Assembly: GCA_040143965.1 (NCBI GenBank) | Contig: JASJQH010006924.1 | Location: 1 to 38,210, forward strand | Direction: 5' to 3' | DNA length: 38,210 nt | Source of the DNA: Basidiobolus ranarum | Taxonomy: Eukaryota; Basidiobolomycota; Basidiobolomycetes; Basidiobolales | Shown: piece by piece, positions 20,442 through 30,291 of the stretch | How the letters are laid out: each line of letters begins with the position of its first letter | How positions within the stretch are numbered: the stretch's first letter is position 1 | Translations under genes and position numbers: made by a program | The notes under the pieces: model-generated | The model's database searches: none | Seen by the model: only the letters and a program-made list of their open reading frames with translations | What the model was told of the DNA's origin: nothing

Positions 20442-21975
20442 CATGAAACATATTCCATAGCTTTGATTATTAAGATCTTCTATTATTAGTCAGATTGCTT
20501 TATACAATATTGAATATATGAGAGTGCATGCTTCGCTAGACAGAACAAGTTTAATGGCAATATAATTGAAGTAAGCATACCTCTTGCTACATTGCTCCTG
20601 AACGTTGAGGAGATATTTCTAACGTAATGAAAAAAGAAATAGTGCCAATGTTAGGCACTATTAATAGAAATTCGAGAATACTTCCTGAATTAAAATTCCT
20701 ACTGTTTAACTTCCCAAAGATTTTGTCATATAATACATGACGCAATGCACAAGATGAAGTACTATTCCACCACAAATATCTATTCTGTCTACACTATGTA
20801 CAGGTAGCGTATATGTGAGATTGCTAACTAAGCCTATGTGCATTTATATCCCATTTATATCCCATTTTTATAGAATGTTGACGAAACTTGTGCTATTCTG
20901 CATTGGATACAATTAGCCTTCCCAGACCCTGACATTCGATCAATCGTCTAGTTGATATGAAGCGATTAATTGATCACGGCCATGGCAATCTATCACACCC
21001 CAAGTAACAGGTTTTTTGCTCTTAACGGGCAGCTCATCCGAAACTAACATCCTGAATCCTAACTGCATTTGCTTAGACTTTAGTATTAGCGACTATACCT
21101 CTTTAACTCACTTTTATGGCATAATCAAATTGATAAGCAAATTGAATGAGTTCTACATCCTGGTAGCGCTACAGGAATTTATTGACACTCACCCTAAGAT
21201 CAAAATGTAGTGTTTAAGGGGGATTTCGTATACATGAACGAGCAGCAGTAAATCCTATGAAAGCATTAAAAATCAACAATTGGGATTTTGTATAATCCAA
21301 ACAATCTGCCCAGATTCCCAGACCCAGATTCCCAGAGATTGACCGCCTATACTAAGTAGGTATCCAAAATGATCGTTATTCTCCTGTATAGGTTAGTTTT
21401 TTTTCAAAACAAAATTTGGAATACGAAACTCTTATCACACTGGCAAATGGATTATCAGAGTTTGATAGTGTGTGCAGTATATCCATGAATTCGTTAATCC
21501 AGATCTTTGACTGCTGAACGACTGCCTCATTTCTTAATTTGGTCATATAGATCATGGATACAGTTACTTGCGTTAACACTACAAATAGATCACTTGTAAA
21601 TATTTTTAACCGCTCTTATCTCTCAATCAACCACGAAGTAAAACATACTCAGAGCCCAAAGAAGGCGGAGCAAAACCTAGATTGAGAATTAGGTATAGAT
21701 AACATGTGATCGGATTATTGTCAAGCCGATCAGAGCGTGATAAGTGGTGGCTAACTGATATATGTAAGTGGTGCTTGAAAGCTATGCAGAGTATTTTGCT
21801 TAAAGTGATTTTATGTAACAAAAAAATTAACATGAAAATTAGTCTATTGTTTAAACTATGAAATGGCTACCTGATGATACAAATGTTACAAGTGTAGAAG
21901 GGGAAAATATTACAGTGCGGATTAACCCGAAGTGTGGAGTAAGAATAGGTGAATATAGGGATAAGATAATTGAAC

Positions 21976-23229
21976 TTATACAATCAGTGATTTGAACCAA
22001 CTGTCTTCGAAAACCTCATTAATTGTAATACGAGTGTCGGGATTGGGGTCCAACATCTTACGAATTAAGGGGAACGATTTTTTGGGAATATGGACAAAGA
22101 AATCTTCATTGTCTCTATATTGCAAGTACAATGAATAGTTGCTCTCGGATGGCTTGGCTACATCCCAAGGGAACTTCTTCAACACCATGCAGAGATAGAC
22201 GATAGCAGCGGACCAGATATCAGCCTTAGCTGCATCATACAATTCCCCACTGAAGATTTCTGGTGCAATGTATGGGTCAGAGCCGGTAAGCTCACATGCC
22301 TTGGCATGACCCTCTTCGTTAACTGGGTCCAGGAAGATGAAGGCACATCCGAAATCAACTATCTTTAAGTTACCCTTCTCGTCAACGCAAAGATTCTCAA
22401 GCTTGAGGTCGCGATGAGCTACACCACGATAATGTAAGTAGGCAATGCCGCGCATCATTTGGACAAAGTATTGATTGATTTCTTGCATTGTTGCTTGGTC
22501 ATTTTTGATGACATTGAATAGATCTTGTGGACAGTATTCCATTACTGTATGGATTTGTTCGTTCTCCATAACCACATCAACCGTTTGGATTACATTTTCA
22601 TGGACAAGTGATGCAGCGATGTACACTTCATTACTGATCCATTCGTAATAGCGCTTCTCGTTCTCCCCTCTTCTCATTTTACGGAAACTCTTGACGGCAT
22701 ACTTCTTGCCAGTTTGAGGGCAAGTGGTTTTTCTTACTCCTCCCATGGGACCACAGAAGATAGAATCGGTGTATTCACCGTATAATTGATTTAGAGATGG
22801 GGCAACCCGTTTTCTTAACGCCTCCAACAATGGAGTATACTGTTGAACTGCTTGTTTTGGTAGAGATTTTTCCACTGGTTTGGTGGACTTGAAACTGGAA
22901 AAGAAGTTGAAATGTTTGGATGTAGAGGATTTACGATCTTTCTTGGTGTCTCTAAAAATGAATCTGCTAGGAACTTTGCACAGGGAAGACATACTAATGG
23001 TGAAATGATCATTGAGGTCAGTGGATGTGCTGGGATCCGAAGAAGCTATGCTGGAGTATCCAGATTTGATAGAGCAGTTATCAAATTTGGCGGAGCAGTG
23101 AGAAAAGAGACTTTCTTGAGAATGATAAGGAATATGTATCCCTTTGTTTGGAGAGTTTACACTCATGTGGTGAATGTTATCGACCCCACGATGATTGTAG
23201 GGGATCATTATAGGCTTAGTGGTAGACAT
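21976..23229 (-). CDS. HAL/SAT4-type Ser/Thr protein kinase, copy 2
   Basis: A single-exon 417-aa protein with an ATG at 23229-23227. All catalytic elements are present: a glycine loop of the form CGPMGGVR (about 159-166), Lys180 in YAVKSF, the catalytic AHRDLKLEN with Asp274, DFG at 292-294 and DPYIAPEIF. The kinase domain is nearly the same as copy 1, down to the last residues (NPDTRITINEVFEDSWFKSL). The N-terminal ~120 residues are serine-rich and diverged except for the block PNKGIHIPYHSQESL and the block MSSLCKVPSRFIFRD.KK. Family knowledge places it with fungal HAL-type kinases that tune nutrient and cation transporters. Both copies lie on the same strand, consistent with an old tandem duplication later spread apart by repeats. 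Confidence 0.88.
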   Translation of the reverse strand: MSTTKPIMIPYNHRGVDNIHHMSVNSPNKGIHIPYHSQESLFSHCSAKFDNCSIKSGYSSIASSDPSTSTDLNDHFTISMSSLCKVPSRFIFRDTKKDRKSSTSKHFNFFSSFKSTKPVEKSLPKQAVQQYTPLLEALRKRVAPSLNQLYGEYTDSIFCGPMGGVRKTTCPQTGKKYAVKSFRKMRRGENEKRYYEWISNEVYIAASLVHENVIQTVDVVMENEQIHTVMEYCPQDLFNVIKNDQATMQEINQYFVQMMRGIAYLHYRGVAHRDLKLENLCVDEKGNLKIVDFGCAFIFLDPVNEEGHAKACELTGSDPYIAPEIFSGELYDAAKADIWSAAIVYLCMVLKKFPWDVAKPSESNYSLYLQYRDNEDFFVHIPKKSFPLIRKMLDPNPDTRITINEVFEDSWFKSLIV

Positions 23230-25087
23230 TAGAATGTGAAGTTATTACTAGAACGCACTAGTATTTAAGTTATATGGTACACGATGCAGATTGAAAGCCT
23301 GCCACTCCGCTTATATAGAAAATCACTCAGGAAATCGCCCGGGAAATCATATCACCCACTATCTTCATCATCAATGTGAAATCCAATCGTATAATCCAAT
23401 CACGGAATATGCACACAATTGCCACCGCATAGCAAGGATTGATAGCAAGGTATATATATATATATACATTAATATTATTAGATTAAGCATTTATTGACTG
23501 CATTGAGTGAAACTGACATCATCCCTTTAAACTACCAAACTGCTAGAGGGATTACAACTTTGTCAAATCATGTATCTACTTTGCAGCTAACAGGTGAATT
23601 CAGTCCACACTGTCGCCCTTCGCAGATGGAATAATAGGATAGATTGGCATTCATTATTAGATAGAGACAATGTGTCAATCCACTAGAAGCAGGTAAAGAA
23701 TCCGATCGTCATTTGCTTTATGGTTCATTCACTACGCTGAGATCAATATGATGATAAGATCTGAAGTTAGGGTTGGTCTAAATTGGCATGCCAATAGCCA
23801 ATATTGGAAATAGAACGGAACCAACATTAACATTAGGAGCCACATTAAAACTGATTGAAAAACAAACAATATTTGCCTGGGTATTTTCATTCCCGATCTT
23901 ACTAATGGATCCGAGTTTCATGATGTAACTCGCCAAATATATCCAGCTTATCATAAATCACGATAAATAATCGACATCGCCGAAATAATGGTTATTATAT
24001 TATATAAGATTGTCATATGTTGGCTTAACATATTTTCCATACGAAAATGGTTTAACATTCACCCGTGCGGGAAACTGTATTTCCAAGTCACTAAAACTTG
24101 CCCCAAATATATTCAGTTAATCATGGGAGCTACGGGACTAAATACTACTACTTAATTTCCTTTTATGGTGTGCCAACCTACCCTTCTGTTTATCAAGAGG
24201 GTTTCTGGTTAAGGTGACTTAACCTCCATATCGTAGAGACCTCTGATAGGCAATTGAATTCCTCTATTTTGCATTCCTCTATTTTACATTCCTCTATTTT
24301 GCATTCCTCTATTTACTCGAGATGAAGTGAGGGAGTAGTTTTGAGATGGGCTGAATACCCACTTATCATCCACTGCCTAATGTATTGCTACTTATTGTAA
24401 GTCACAAGACATCTTCAACAATGGTCAATTCCAACCATATGGTAGGTAGAATTGTGTTTGTAATTACAAGCCTGCTTACAGCCGGATACTCCATTATCCC
24501 GCTCTAACAAAAAAAATCCAATTCTGCTTCGAGTCATATCCAGGTGTGGTTTAATATTCAACCTCCCATCTGACAACTAGTTTATCAACACGATCGTAAT
24601 AGAGGCCTTATTTTTTAACTTCCTTATCTGAGGATTATATTCAATGCAAAGAATAAGCTCATTAGGGGTGTAATAGCTTTTCCATTGAACGTGTTCTCAC
24701 CGATATAGTACTTGGTATCCCCTTTTAAGGAGTTGAACAATCCAAACGTTTACCCGGCACTAACAAGGAAAAATCATTACCATTAGCACTAGACGTGAGA
24801 AGGCGTGAAGGGGCTAAAAATATCCAGGATGGAGATCTATGGATAGAGTTAGGTGAAGCGCTTCTAGTTTAAGCAAAGATATAAAGATTTTGACTTGCCA
24901 TAACATAAAGAGCGCAACAATGTTCTTCCGAAGACTTGATCAATGCTACTTTTCCTCGTGATCTTGGATATTTTATACTTTGTTGAGGTGAATCGAGATA
25001 ACGAGTGTCTTTTATCTGATGGCAAAATTTAATATAGTCAGCATATAGATTTAGGGTTAGCATCATCAAGATAGCTAGTGTTATTGG
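23230..25087. other. Intergenic, no gene seen
   Basis: About 1.9 kb of AT-rich sequence. It holds an ATATAT run near 23450, single telomere-type motifs near 23767 and 25051, and a 15-bp tandem repeat at 24258-24315. Confidence 0.6.
24258..24315. repeat. 15-bp tandem repeat, about four copies
   Basis: ATTCCTCTATTTTGC repeated head to tail, with one copy ending AC instead of GC and the last incomplete. Confidence 0.95.
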
Positions 25088-27643
25088 CTATGGTTTATTC
25101 TTTATGGAAATTAGCGATAGGCCGATTCTCTTTCGATTAATATCTATATTTTCTACACACACCTGGCATACCTGACCAGTTTGCAGTGTTTGATTACTCA
25201 TCTTAGAGATGTGGACCAATCCATTATCATGGATTCCTATATCAACAAACGCTCCAAATTGAGTGATGTTACTTACGGTTCCTTCCAGCTTCATCCCGAC
25301 TTTCAAGTCCCGGATATCTTGCACATCAGGGTCTAACTCCGCTACAACAAATGCTGACCGAGGATCTCTTCCGGGTTTTTCCAACTCGGCGATTATATCT
25401 TGGATGGTTATTACGCCGAAACCAGACTCAGGGTCAGTAAATTCCTTTGGATCAAGGCTACATAATGACCCCGGTCTAATCTTCTTGGTATCCTTAATTC
25501 CAAGTTTTTGAAGGATTTTACGTGCGATATGATATGACTCAGGGTGAATACCTGTACCATCTAACGGATCAACCTGCCCTTTTTTATCACTAATTGCGGT
25601 GGTCGGGATGCGCAAGAAACCTGCACACTGCTGAAATGTCTTTTTACCTAAACGAGGGACTTCGAGGAGTTGCCTTCGGTTTGTAAATGATCCATGTGTA
25701 TCTCGGTATTTTACTATCTCAGTTGCTGCTTTTTCTCCTAATCCAGAAACGTAGGTTAAAAGTTGCGCTGAAGCAGTGTTCAGCTGAACGCCAACTAGAT
25801 TAACACAATCCTCTACGGTACTTTCTAATGATTTCCCAAGTTTTGAAGGGTTGATGTCGTGTTGATATTGTCCAACCCCGAGTGACTTAGGATCTATTTT
25901 CACCAATTCCGCTAAAGGGTCTTGAAGTCGCCTAGCAATTGAGATAGCTCCTCTAATGGTCACATCCAGGTTAGGGAATTCTTTTATTGCCAGTGCCGAG
26001 GCCGAATATACGGAGGCCCCAGCTTCAGAGACAATAACTTTAGTTGGTTTGGCGATGTTTGTTTTGGCCTTACTTTGTCGTTCTTTGAAAGAGTCAAGAA
26101 GCTCTTGCACTAGCTTTGAGGTTTCTCTTGTGGCAGTTCCATTACCGATGGCTATTAGCCCTACCTTGTGCTTGATGCATAGATCCCAAAGGGCTTCTTG
26201 AGCCTCAGCCCATCGGCGTTGGGGTTGATGTGGATAGATAACAGTATGATCTAATAGTGCACCAGTGTCATCGATAACGGCTACCTTGACGCCTGTTCGA
26301 AATCCAGGATCGAGACCAATGCTTGGCTTTCGACCGGCGGGTGGTGATAACAAAATATCTCGGAGATTCGATGCAAAGATCTGGATTGCTTTGTCTTCAG
26401 CTTGCATCTTCAATTCTTTCATGATCTCTGCCTCAATCCTCTTGGCCATTTTGGTTGTCCATGCTTGCTTCACTATATCTTTCATAAAATGTTGATCGAA
26501 ATGGATTTCAAAATGACGAGCGATAAGTCTTAGATATTCTTCTGCATTTTTAATGGCAACCATGTCGTCACTATGCTTTTGCACGTTCGCCTCTTCCCTT
26601 TTCCTCTTTGTTGTGGTGTTTGGTGGTGATTTTGTTCTGATGGCTACTTGACATGTTAGAAAGCCCTCATTTTGACCACGTAAAATGGCCATTAACTGAT
26701 GGGATGCGATTCTACGAATACTTTCTTCTCGGTAGAAATAATCTCGATAGATGTCAGCGCCACGTTTACCTTCGATGTTCTTTTCCACGGTTTTAGAGGT
26801 TTTCCCCTTCTCATTTAATTTGGGTTTTTTACTGCTTTCACTTTTTGAAATCCCTTTTTTCGGTGTTACCATCAGATAACCGTATTTATTGATATTTTCT
26901 CTGATTTCTTGGGTCAAGTTAGGATCATCGGTGATCATATCCATTATAAGGGCTATAGTGCCCTCAAGAGCGAGTTGCTCGTCCTTCCTATATTCTAAAG
27001 CCTCGGGGGTGATATTTGAATCAAAACGGGTATTTTTTAAGAAATCTCTAGTAGCTGCCAATGCAATAGACCTCTTTTTTGGATGACTAGTGAAAAAATT
27101 CTTCGCCAAAGGTTGGAATCCAGCCTCCAAAGCCAATTTAGCTTTTGTGCCTTTTCTTTTAGGTTTAAAGGGTAGATAAATATCTTCCAAGTCGATCTTT
27201 TTGTAGGTAGTATTGATAAGTTTGGTTAAGGTTTCGTTTAAACAACCTTCTTTTTTTAAAGTTTTCAAGATAACTTGCTTTCTAGCTTCCAAGTCCAACA
27301 TATATTCTAAACGTTCTTCTAAACTTCGTAGTTTTATATCGGTCATATTTCCCGTTAACTCTTTACGGTATCTAGCGATAAAAGGAACAGTCATTTCTTC
27401 TCGTTTTAAAAGTCTTTGAACTGTATGGATTTGACTTGAAGTGACTTCGAATTCTTTTGCCAGAAAGTCTATTGTGTTTGTTGGAAGAGAAGTGATATTA
27501 TTGGTACTTTTTGTTAACCCAGAGTCGGATTCTGAATCGGAATCCACAAGTGCGTTCTTTGAAGTCATTATCGGGGGTATTATTCTAGAGTAAGGTCTTA
27601 GTCCAAGTATGTAAAGAGAAGGGGTGAATATCTTAGTTAGCAT
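25088..27643 (-). CDS. Tex / SRBD1-type S1 RNA-binding protein
   Basis: A single-exon 851-aa protein with the full domain order of the Tex family: N-terminal helical region (about 55-430, with FIARYRKELTG and DLEDIYLPFKPKRK.TKA), a YqgF/RNase H-like fold beginning SIGLDPGFRTGVKVAVID (about 441-458), the hallmark SLGVGQYQHDIN (about 587-598), tandem helix-hairpin-helix (about 605-690, VPRLGKKTFQQCAGFLRI) and a C-terminal S1 domain (about 782-849, GTVSNITQFGAFVDIG). Bacterial Tex is a transcription-associated nucleic-acid-binding protein; animals have SRBD1. Two features differ from bacterial Tex: a lysine-rich insertion at about 262-295 and a basic, hydrophobic leader (1-25) that could be a mitochondrial targeting signal. 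A second ATG at residue 26 would give a protein without it, hence possible dual localisation. Confidence 0.9.
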   Translation of the reverse strand: MLTKIFTPSLYILGLRPYSRIIPPIMTSKNALVDSDSESDSGLTKSTNNITSLPTNTIDFLAKEFEVTSSQIHTVQRLLKREEMTVPFIARYRKELTGNMTDIKLRSLEERLEYMLDLEARKQVILKTLKKEGCLNETLTKLINTTYKKIDLEDIYLPFKPKRKGTKAKLALEAGFQPLAKNFFTSHPKKRSIALAATRDFLKNTRFDSNITPEALEYRKDEQLALEGTIALIMDMITDDPNLTQEIRENINKYGYLMVTPKKGISKSESSKKPKLNEKGKTSKTVEKNIEGKRGADIYRDYFYREESIRRIASHQLMAILRGQNEGFLTCQVAIRTKSPPNTTTKRKREEANVQKHSDDMVAIKNAEEYLRLIARHFEIHFDQHFMKDIVKQAWTTKMAKRIEAEIMKELKMQAEDKAIQIFASNLRDILLSPPAGRKPSIGLDPGFRTGVKVAVIDDTGALLDHTVIYPHQPQRRWAEAQEALWDLCIKHKVGLIAIGNGTATRETSKLVQELLDSFKERQSKAKTNIAKPTKVIVSEAGASVYSASALAIKEFPNLDVTIRGAISIARRLQDPLAELVKIDPKSLGVGQYQHDINPSKLGKSLESTVEDCVNLVGVQLNTASAQLLTYVSGLGEKAATEIVKYRDTHGSFTNRRQLLEVPRLGKKTFQQCAGFLRIPTTAISDKKGQVDPLDGTGIHPESYHIARKILQKLGIKDTKKIRPGSLCSLDPKEFTDPESGFGVITIQDIIAELEKPGRDPRSAFVVAELDPDVQDIRDLKVGMKLEGTVSNITQFGAFVDIGIHDNGLVHISKMSNQTLQTGQVCQVCVENIDINRKRIGLSLISIKNKP

Positions 27644-27785
27644 AATGCGATATGAGTTGTTATGAGTAGGCTAGATAATGTTTAGATTTTTTTTGATTAT
27701 TATTGATTTCCTTTGTTTAGTGTTAACCAATCAATGATTCCTATCAAAAATAATTTCTTTGTCACTATATATTGAGTTTTCTTGT

Positions 27786-27987
27786 CCCATGATTTCTCAG
27801 ATCGAATAAATACCCCCGCTCTTTCCTGTGGAGAAATTATCAATAAGGCCCTATCGAAGCTCTGATGCTTAGTTTCTCCATATGCTTACAGAGTCAATGT
27901 GTGGCCCATATGGTAAAAGTCCCAATAATGGCATATGGCGGTGCTCAATAAATTGTTGCCCGACTAAAGAAACCATATTGGTACATA
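27786..27987 (+). ncRNA. Conserved duplicated non-coding element, copy 1 (candidate RNA)
   Basis: It shares long blocks with copy 2: from ATTATCAATAAGGCCCTATC through TCTGATGC (33 bp identical) and GCTTACAGAGTCAATGTGTG followed by GCCCA (25 bp identical). The identical blocks can pair internally: GGCC (27847-27850) with GGCC (27903-27906), and CTCTG (27860-27864) with CAGAG (27889-27893). CCATATG and CATATGG just after could form a second hairpin. There is no open frame across it and strand is not certain. It could be a structured RNA, a regulatory block or a short mobile repeat. Confidence 0.35.
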
Positions 27988-28415
27988 ATTCTTAATCCAA
28001 TTTCAAATTACATTACTTAACTTAATCAATGATTCCATTCATCTGGATTGTACTTCCAGTATACTACTGCGAACTTATTATTCGATTTCTAATGTTGTTA
28101 CGAAAGAGAACGTATCAGGACAACGATTAAATATTTTACGATTAAAATATTTGTTTGACAGAATCTCTGGGTTTTGAGAGGTATGATTGGCATTATTGGT
28201 CACTATGATTAGCTAGTACTGTATCTTATATTATGATGCATAAAAGTGAGCAAAGGAAGGTAAAACTTTCGAGTCAGTGAGATACTCGTTGAGCAATGAG
28301 AGAGAATAATTATGGAGTACATAAAACTGCGAAATTAGAGAAGAATTTTAAGGGATCCAAATCGAGATAAAAATTAAGCTAAAGTTAAAATCCCACTAAA
28401 AGATAACTGAGCGTT

Positions 28416-28615
28416 CCATGATTTCCCAGAATAAATAAATACTTCAACTCCAACCCAAAGTAAAATTATCAATAAGGCCCTATCGAAGCTCTGATGCGTT
28501 GTTTCTCCATACGCTTACAGAGTCAATGTGTGGCCCAGATGGTAAAAGTCCTAACAATGGTATATGGCATGCTCAATAAAAAGTTGCTCGACTAATTAAA
28601 CCATGTTGGTACATA
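28416..28615 (+). ncRNA. Conserved duplicated non-coding element, copy 2 (candidate RNA)
   Basis: Direct repeat of the element at 27786-27987, about 630 bp away. The outer GGCC/GGCC and CTCTG/CAGAG pairings are kept, and inside them this copy has GCGT opposite ACGC, a perfect 4-bp stem. The first ~45 bp are diverged between copies. The end, GGTACATA, is shared with copy 1. Confidence 0.35.
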
Positions 28616-29302
28616 CACTCTAAACATCAAAATTCCAATCAAAAACCAAAATATCAATCCACCCCACAACCGTACTTATTTTAAAGGTATATAACTAAAC
28701 GTACACCTCCACATCATCCTATAATGCATTGTGTGTTATATATATGGAGAAGTGCTATGAGCTAGTATTAATGGCAATTGTTTTATTAGCCTGATAATAA
28801 GAATACTACTAACGAACATACTTGAATTCTAATTATTGCTACTCCATCATTTCACCTTATCAGGATAATGATTGTCGGATTGACTAAGCAGTATATCAAA
28901 AGTTCCATGTCACCACTAAGAGATAGTAAAGCCCAAGTAAAAGCGATCTTTAAAGCAGAACCAAAGTAGGAGAATACACTCAGACACCCAGACACTCCAG
29001 CATGGTGCATCTTGAAAGGAGTAACTTGGAGAATGAGTGGGATAGCTTGGAGAGCTCGACCCCTGGTTATCTCCTTTGATTTATGTCACATACTATTACT
29101 AATCCTATTACATACATACTACTACTAACTCTATTATGCTGCGACTATGAAGCTCCTTAATGGATGGAGTTATTTCGGCATTTCGAGTAGGATGATCAAA
29201 GTTATTAAAGCACAGATCATACCTAATAAAGATTAATGCCAGAGCTGGTTGCAGATCTAGTGTATGCTTACAGTCACAATCTTTGATATAATTAGGTTGA
29301 TG

Positions 29303-29310
29303 TATATAAA
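29303..29310 (+). promoter_or_regulatory. TATA box upstream of the 114-aa gene
   Basis: TATATAAA about 77 bp before the ATG at 29387. It lies downstream of an earlier in-frame ATG (29264), so 29387 is the better start. Confidence 0.45.
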
Positions 29311-29386
29311 CGTACCAGAGCGAACCAGAAACAACATCCTTCGCACTTCTCACACATCTAATTACGCGACGTCTCTTACGGTCAAG

Positions 29387-29731
29387 ATGTTTTCTTTCTC
29401 ATATGATGATTGCCCAATTGATCTACTTCGGCATTTACTAAGCTCCCAAAAAGAAAAGAAACCTTCCATGGCTCCATTATTACAAAAAAGACTACGAGAG
29501 ATAACTGACCTAGTGTTCCTAGGCAGTGAAAAATCTACAACCGACTCTACTGAGAAAATCCCCCCAAGCTTGGATTATTCTGATGATTTGGAGCGCGTGC
29601 GCATCAAGTTGAGAGAAGTTCTGTTTGCTGACGCGATTGCCATGGGATTTACTGGTGATGCCAATGATACAAAGTTTGAGACTTTGAAGTTCACCCTAAC
29701 CCCAAAGGTAGCTCGCAATTGGAGTTCCTAG
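29387..29731 (+). CDS. Unknown 114-aa protein whose end runs into a minisatellite
   Basis: The preferred start at 29387 gives MFSFSYDDCPIDLLRHLLSS and a mainly helical, charged 114-aa protein with no signal peptide, membrane span or recognised domain. Two amphipathic segments (MAPLLQKRLREITDLVFLG and LERVRIKLREVLFADAIAMG) suggest helical packing. The last residues (LTPKVARNWSS) are encoded by CACCCTAACCCC, a telomere-like motif, followed by the first unit of the tandem repeat at 29714-29828, which supplies the stop codon. The original C-terminus may therefore have been replaced, and the gene may be a truncated form of something longer. Codon use looks like that of neighbouring genes. Confidence 0.5.
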   Translation: MFSFSYDDCPIDLLRHLLSSQKEKKPSMAPLLQKRLREITDLVFLGSEKSTTDSTEKIPPSLDYSDDLERVRIKLREVLFADAIAMGFTGDANDTKFETLKFTLTPKVARNWSS

Positions 29732-29828
29732 TATCAACACGGTTATATCGCAATTGGAGTTCCTAGTAACACCTAGTCAACACGGGTATATCGCAATTGG
29801 AGTACCTGGTATCGACACGAGTATAAAC
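29714..29828. repeat. 35-43-bp minisatellite overlapping a coding end
   Basis: Three units begin CGCAATTGGAGT at 29714, 29749 and 29792, each continuing CCTAGTATCAACACG or a variant and ending TATAT or TATAA. The middle unit has an 8-bp internal insertion. The first unit supplies the last codons and the stop of the 114-aa frame. Confidence 0.9.
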
Positions 29829-30228
29829 ACAGGCTGTAAATAATATCTCATATTTTGATTCCACACCTCCGCACCTCCGCTAATCTCGCATCACACCATT
29901 AATTCTATCTAATTATTATTGCTCCGTCTACTTAATCTTCCCTCCAATCCATATTCTAATCTAATTAATTGTTTCTTTAATCCGTGATGAGTTGATTCAA
30001 AGTTCTGCCACGTGTTAAGATAGTTCATCAGTCTGATGCCTTTATTAGGTTAAAAGGATGACCTTCGAAGGTTGATGAAAGAAGCCTCTCAAACAATCGA
30101 GATTTTTCCATCAAACCTCCACCAATCAAATGTCATTGAGTGTCAAGTGCCGCAGACCTAACTAAAGTTCTACGTGGAGTAAAATGGAGTATCCAACGAC
30201 GTGTGTGCAGTTGTGTGGGTGGATGTAG
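29829..30228. other. Intergenic, no gene seen
   Basis: Pyrimidine-rich AT-rich sequence leading to the small heat-shock protein promoter. Confidence 0.6.
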
Positions 30229-30236
30229 TATATAAG
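30229..30236 (+). promoter_or_regulatory. TATA box of the small heat-shock protein gene
   Basis: TATATAAG 56 bp before the ATG at 30292. No canonical alternating GAA/TTC heat-shock element is visible immediately upstream. Confidence 0.5.
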
Positions 30237-30291
30237 CAACAATTTACCACCCACCTTCTGACACACAACGAATACTTCTGAAGCAATCAAC

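Larger units (their letters stand above)
17280..21975. other. 4.7-kb gene-poor region between the two kinases
   Basis: No host gene is convincing here. It holds short tandem repeats (18017-18053, 18391-18492), two copies of a dispersed LTR-like sequence (18929-19013, 20113-20441), small local duplications (for example CCCAGATTCCCAGA near 21310 and ATTTATATCCC near 20845) and AT-rich unique sequence. Confidence 0.6.
27644..29386. other. Intergenic region with a duplicated non-coding element
   Basis: No protein-coding gene is convincing. Two ~200-bp related blocks lie at 27786-27987 and 28416-28615 and are described separately. The remainder is AT-rich. Confidence 0.6.

Noticed and set aside
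27786-27860. Possible U5 snRNA (words like TTTCTC.AGATCGAATAAAT and GTGGAGA)
   Set aside because: The invariant U5 loop (GCCTTTTAC) is absent and copy 2 does not keep the resemblance.
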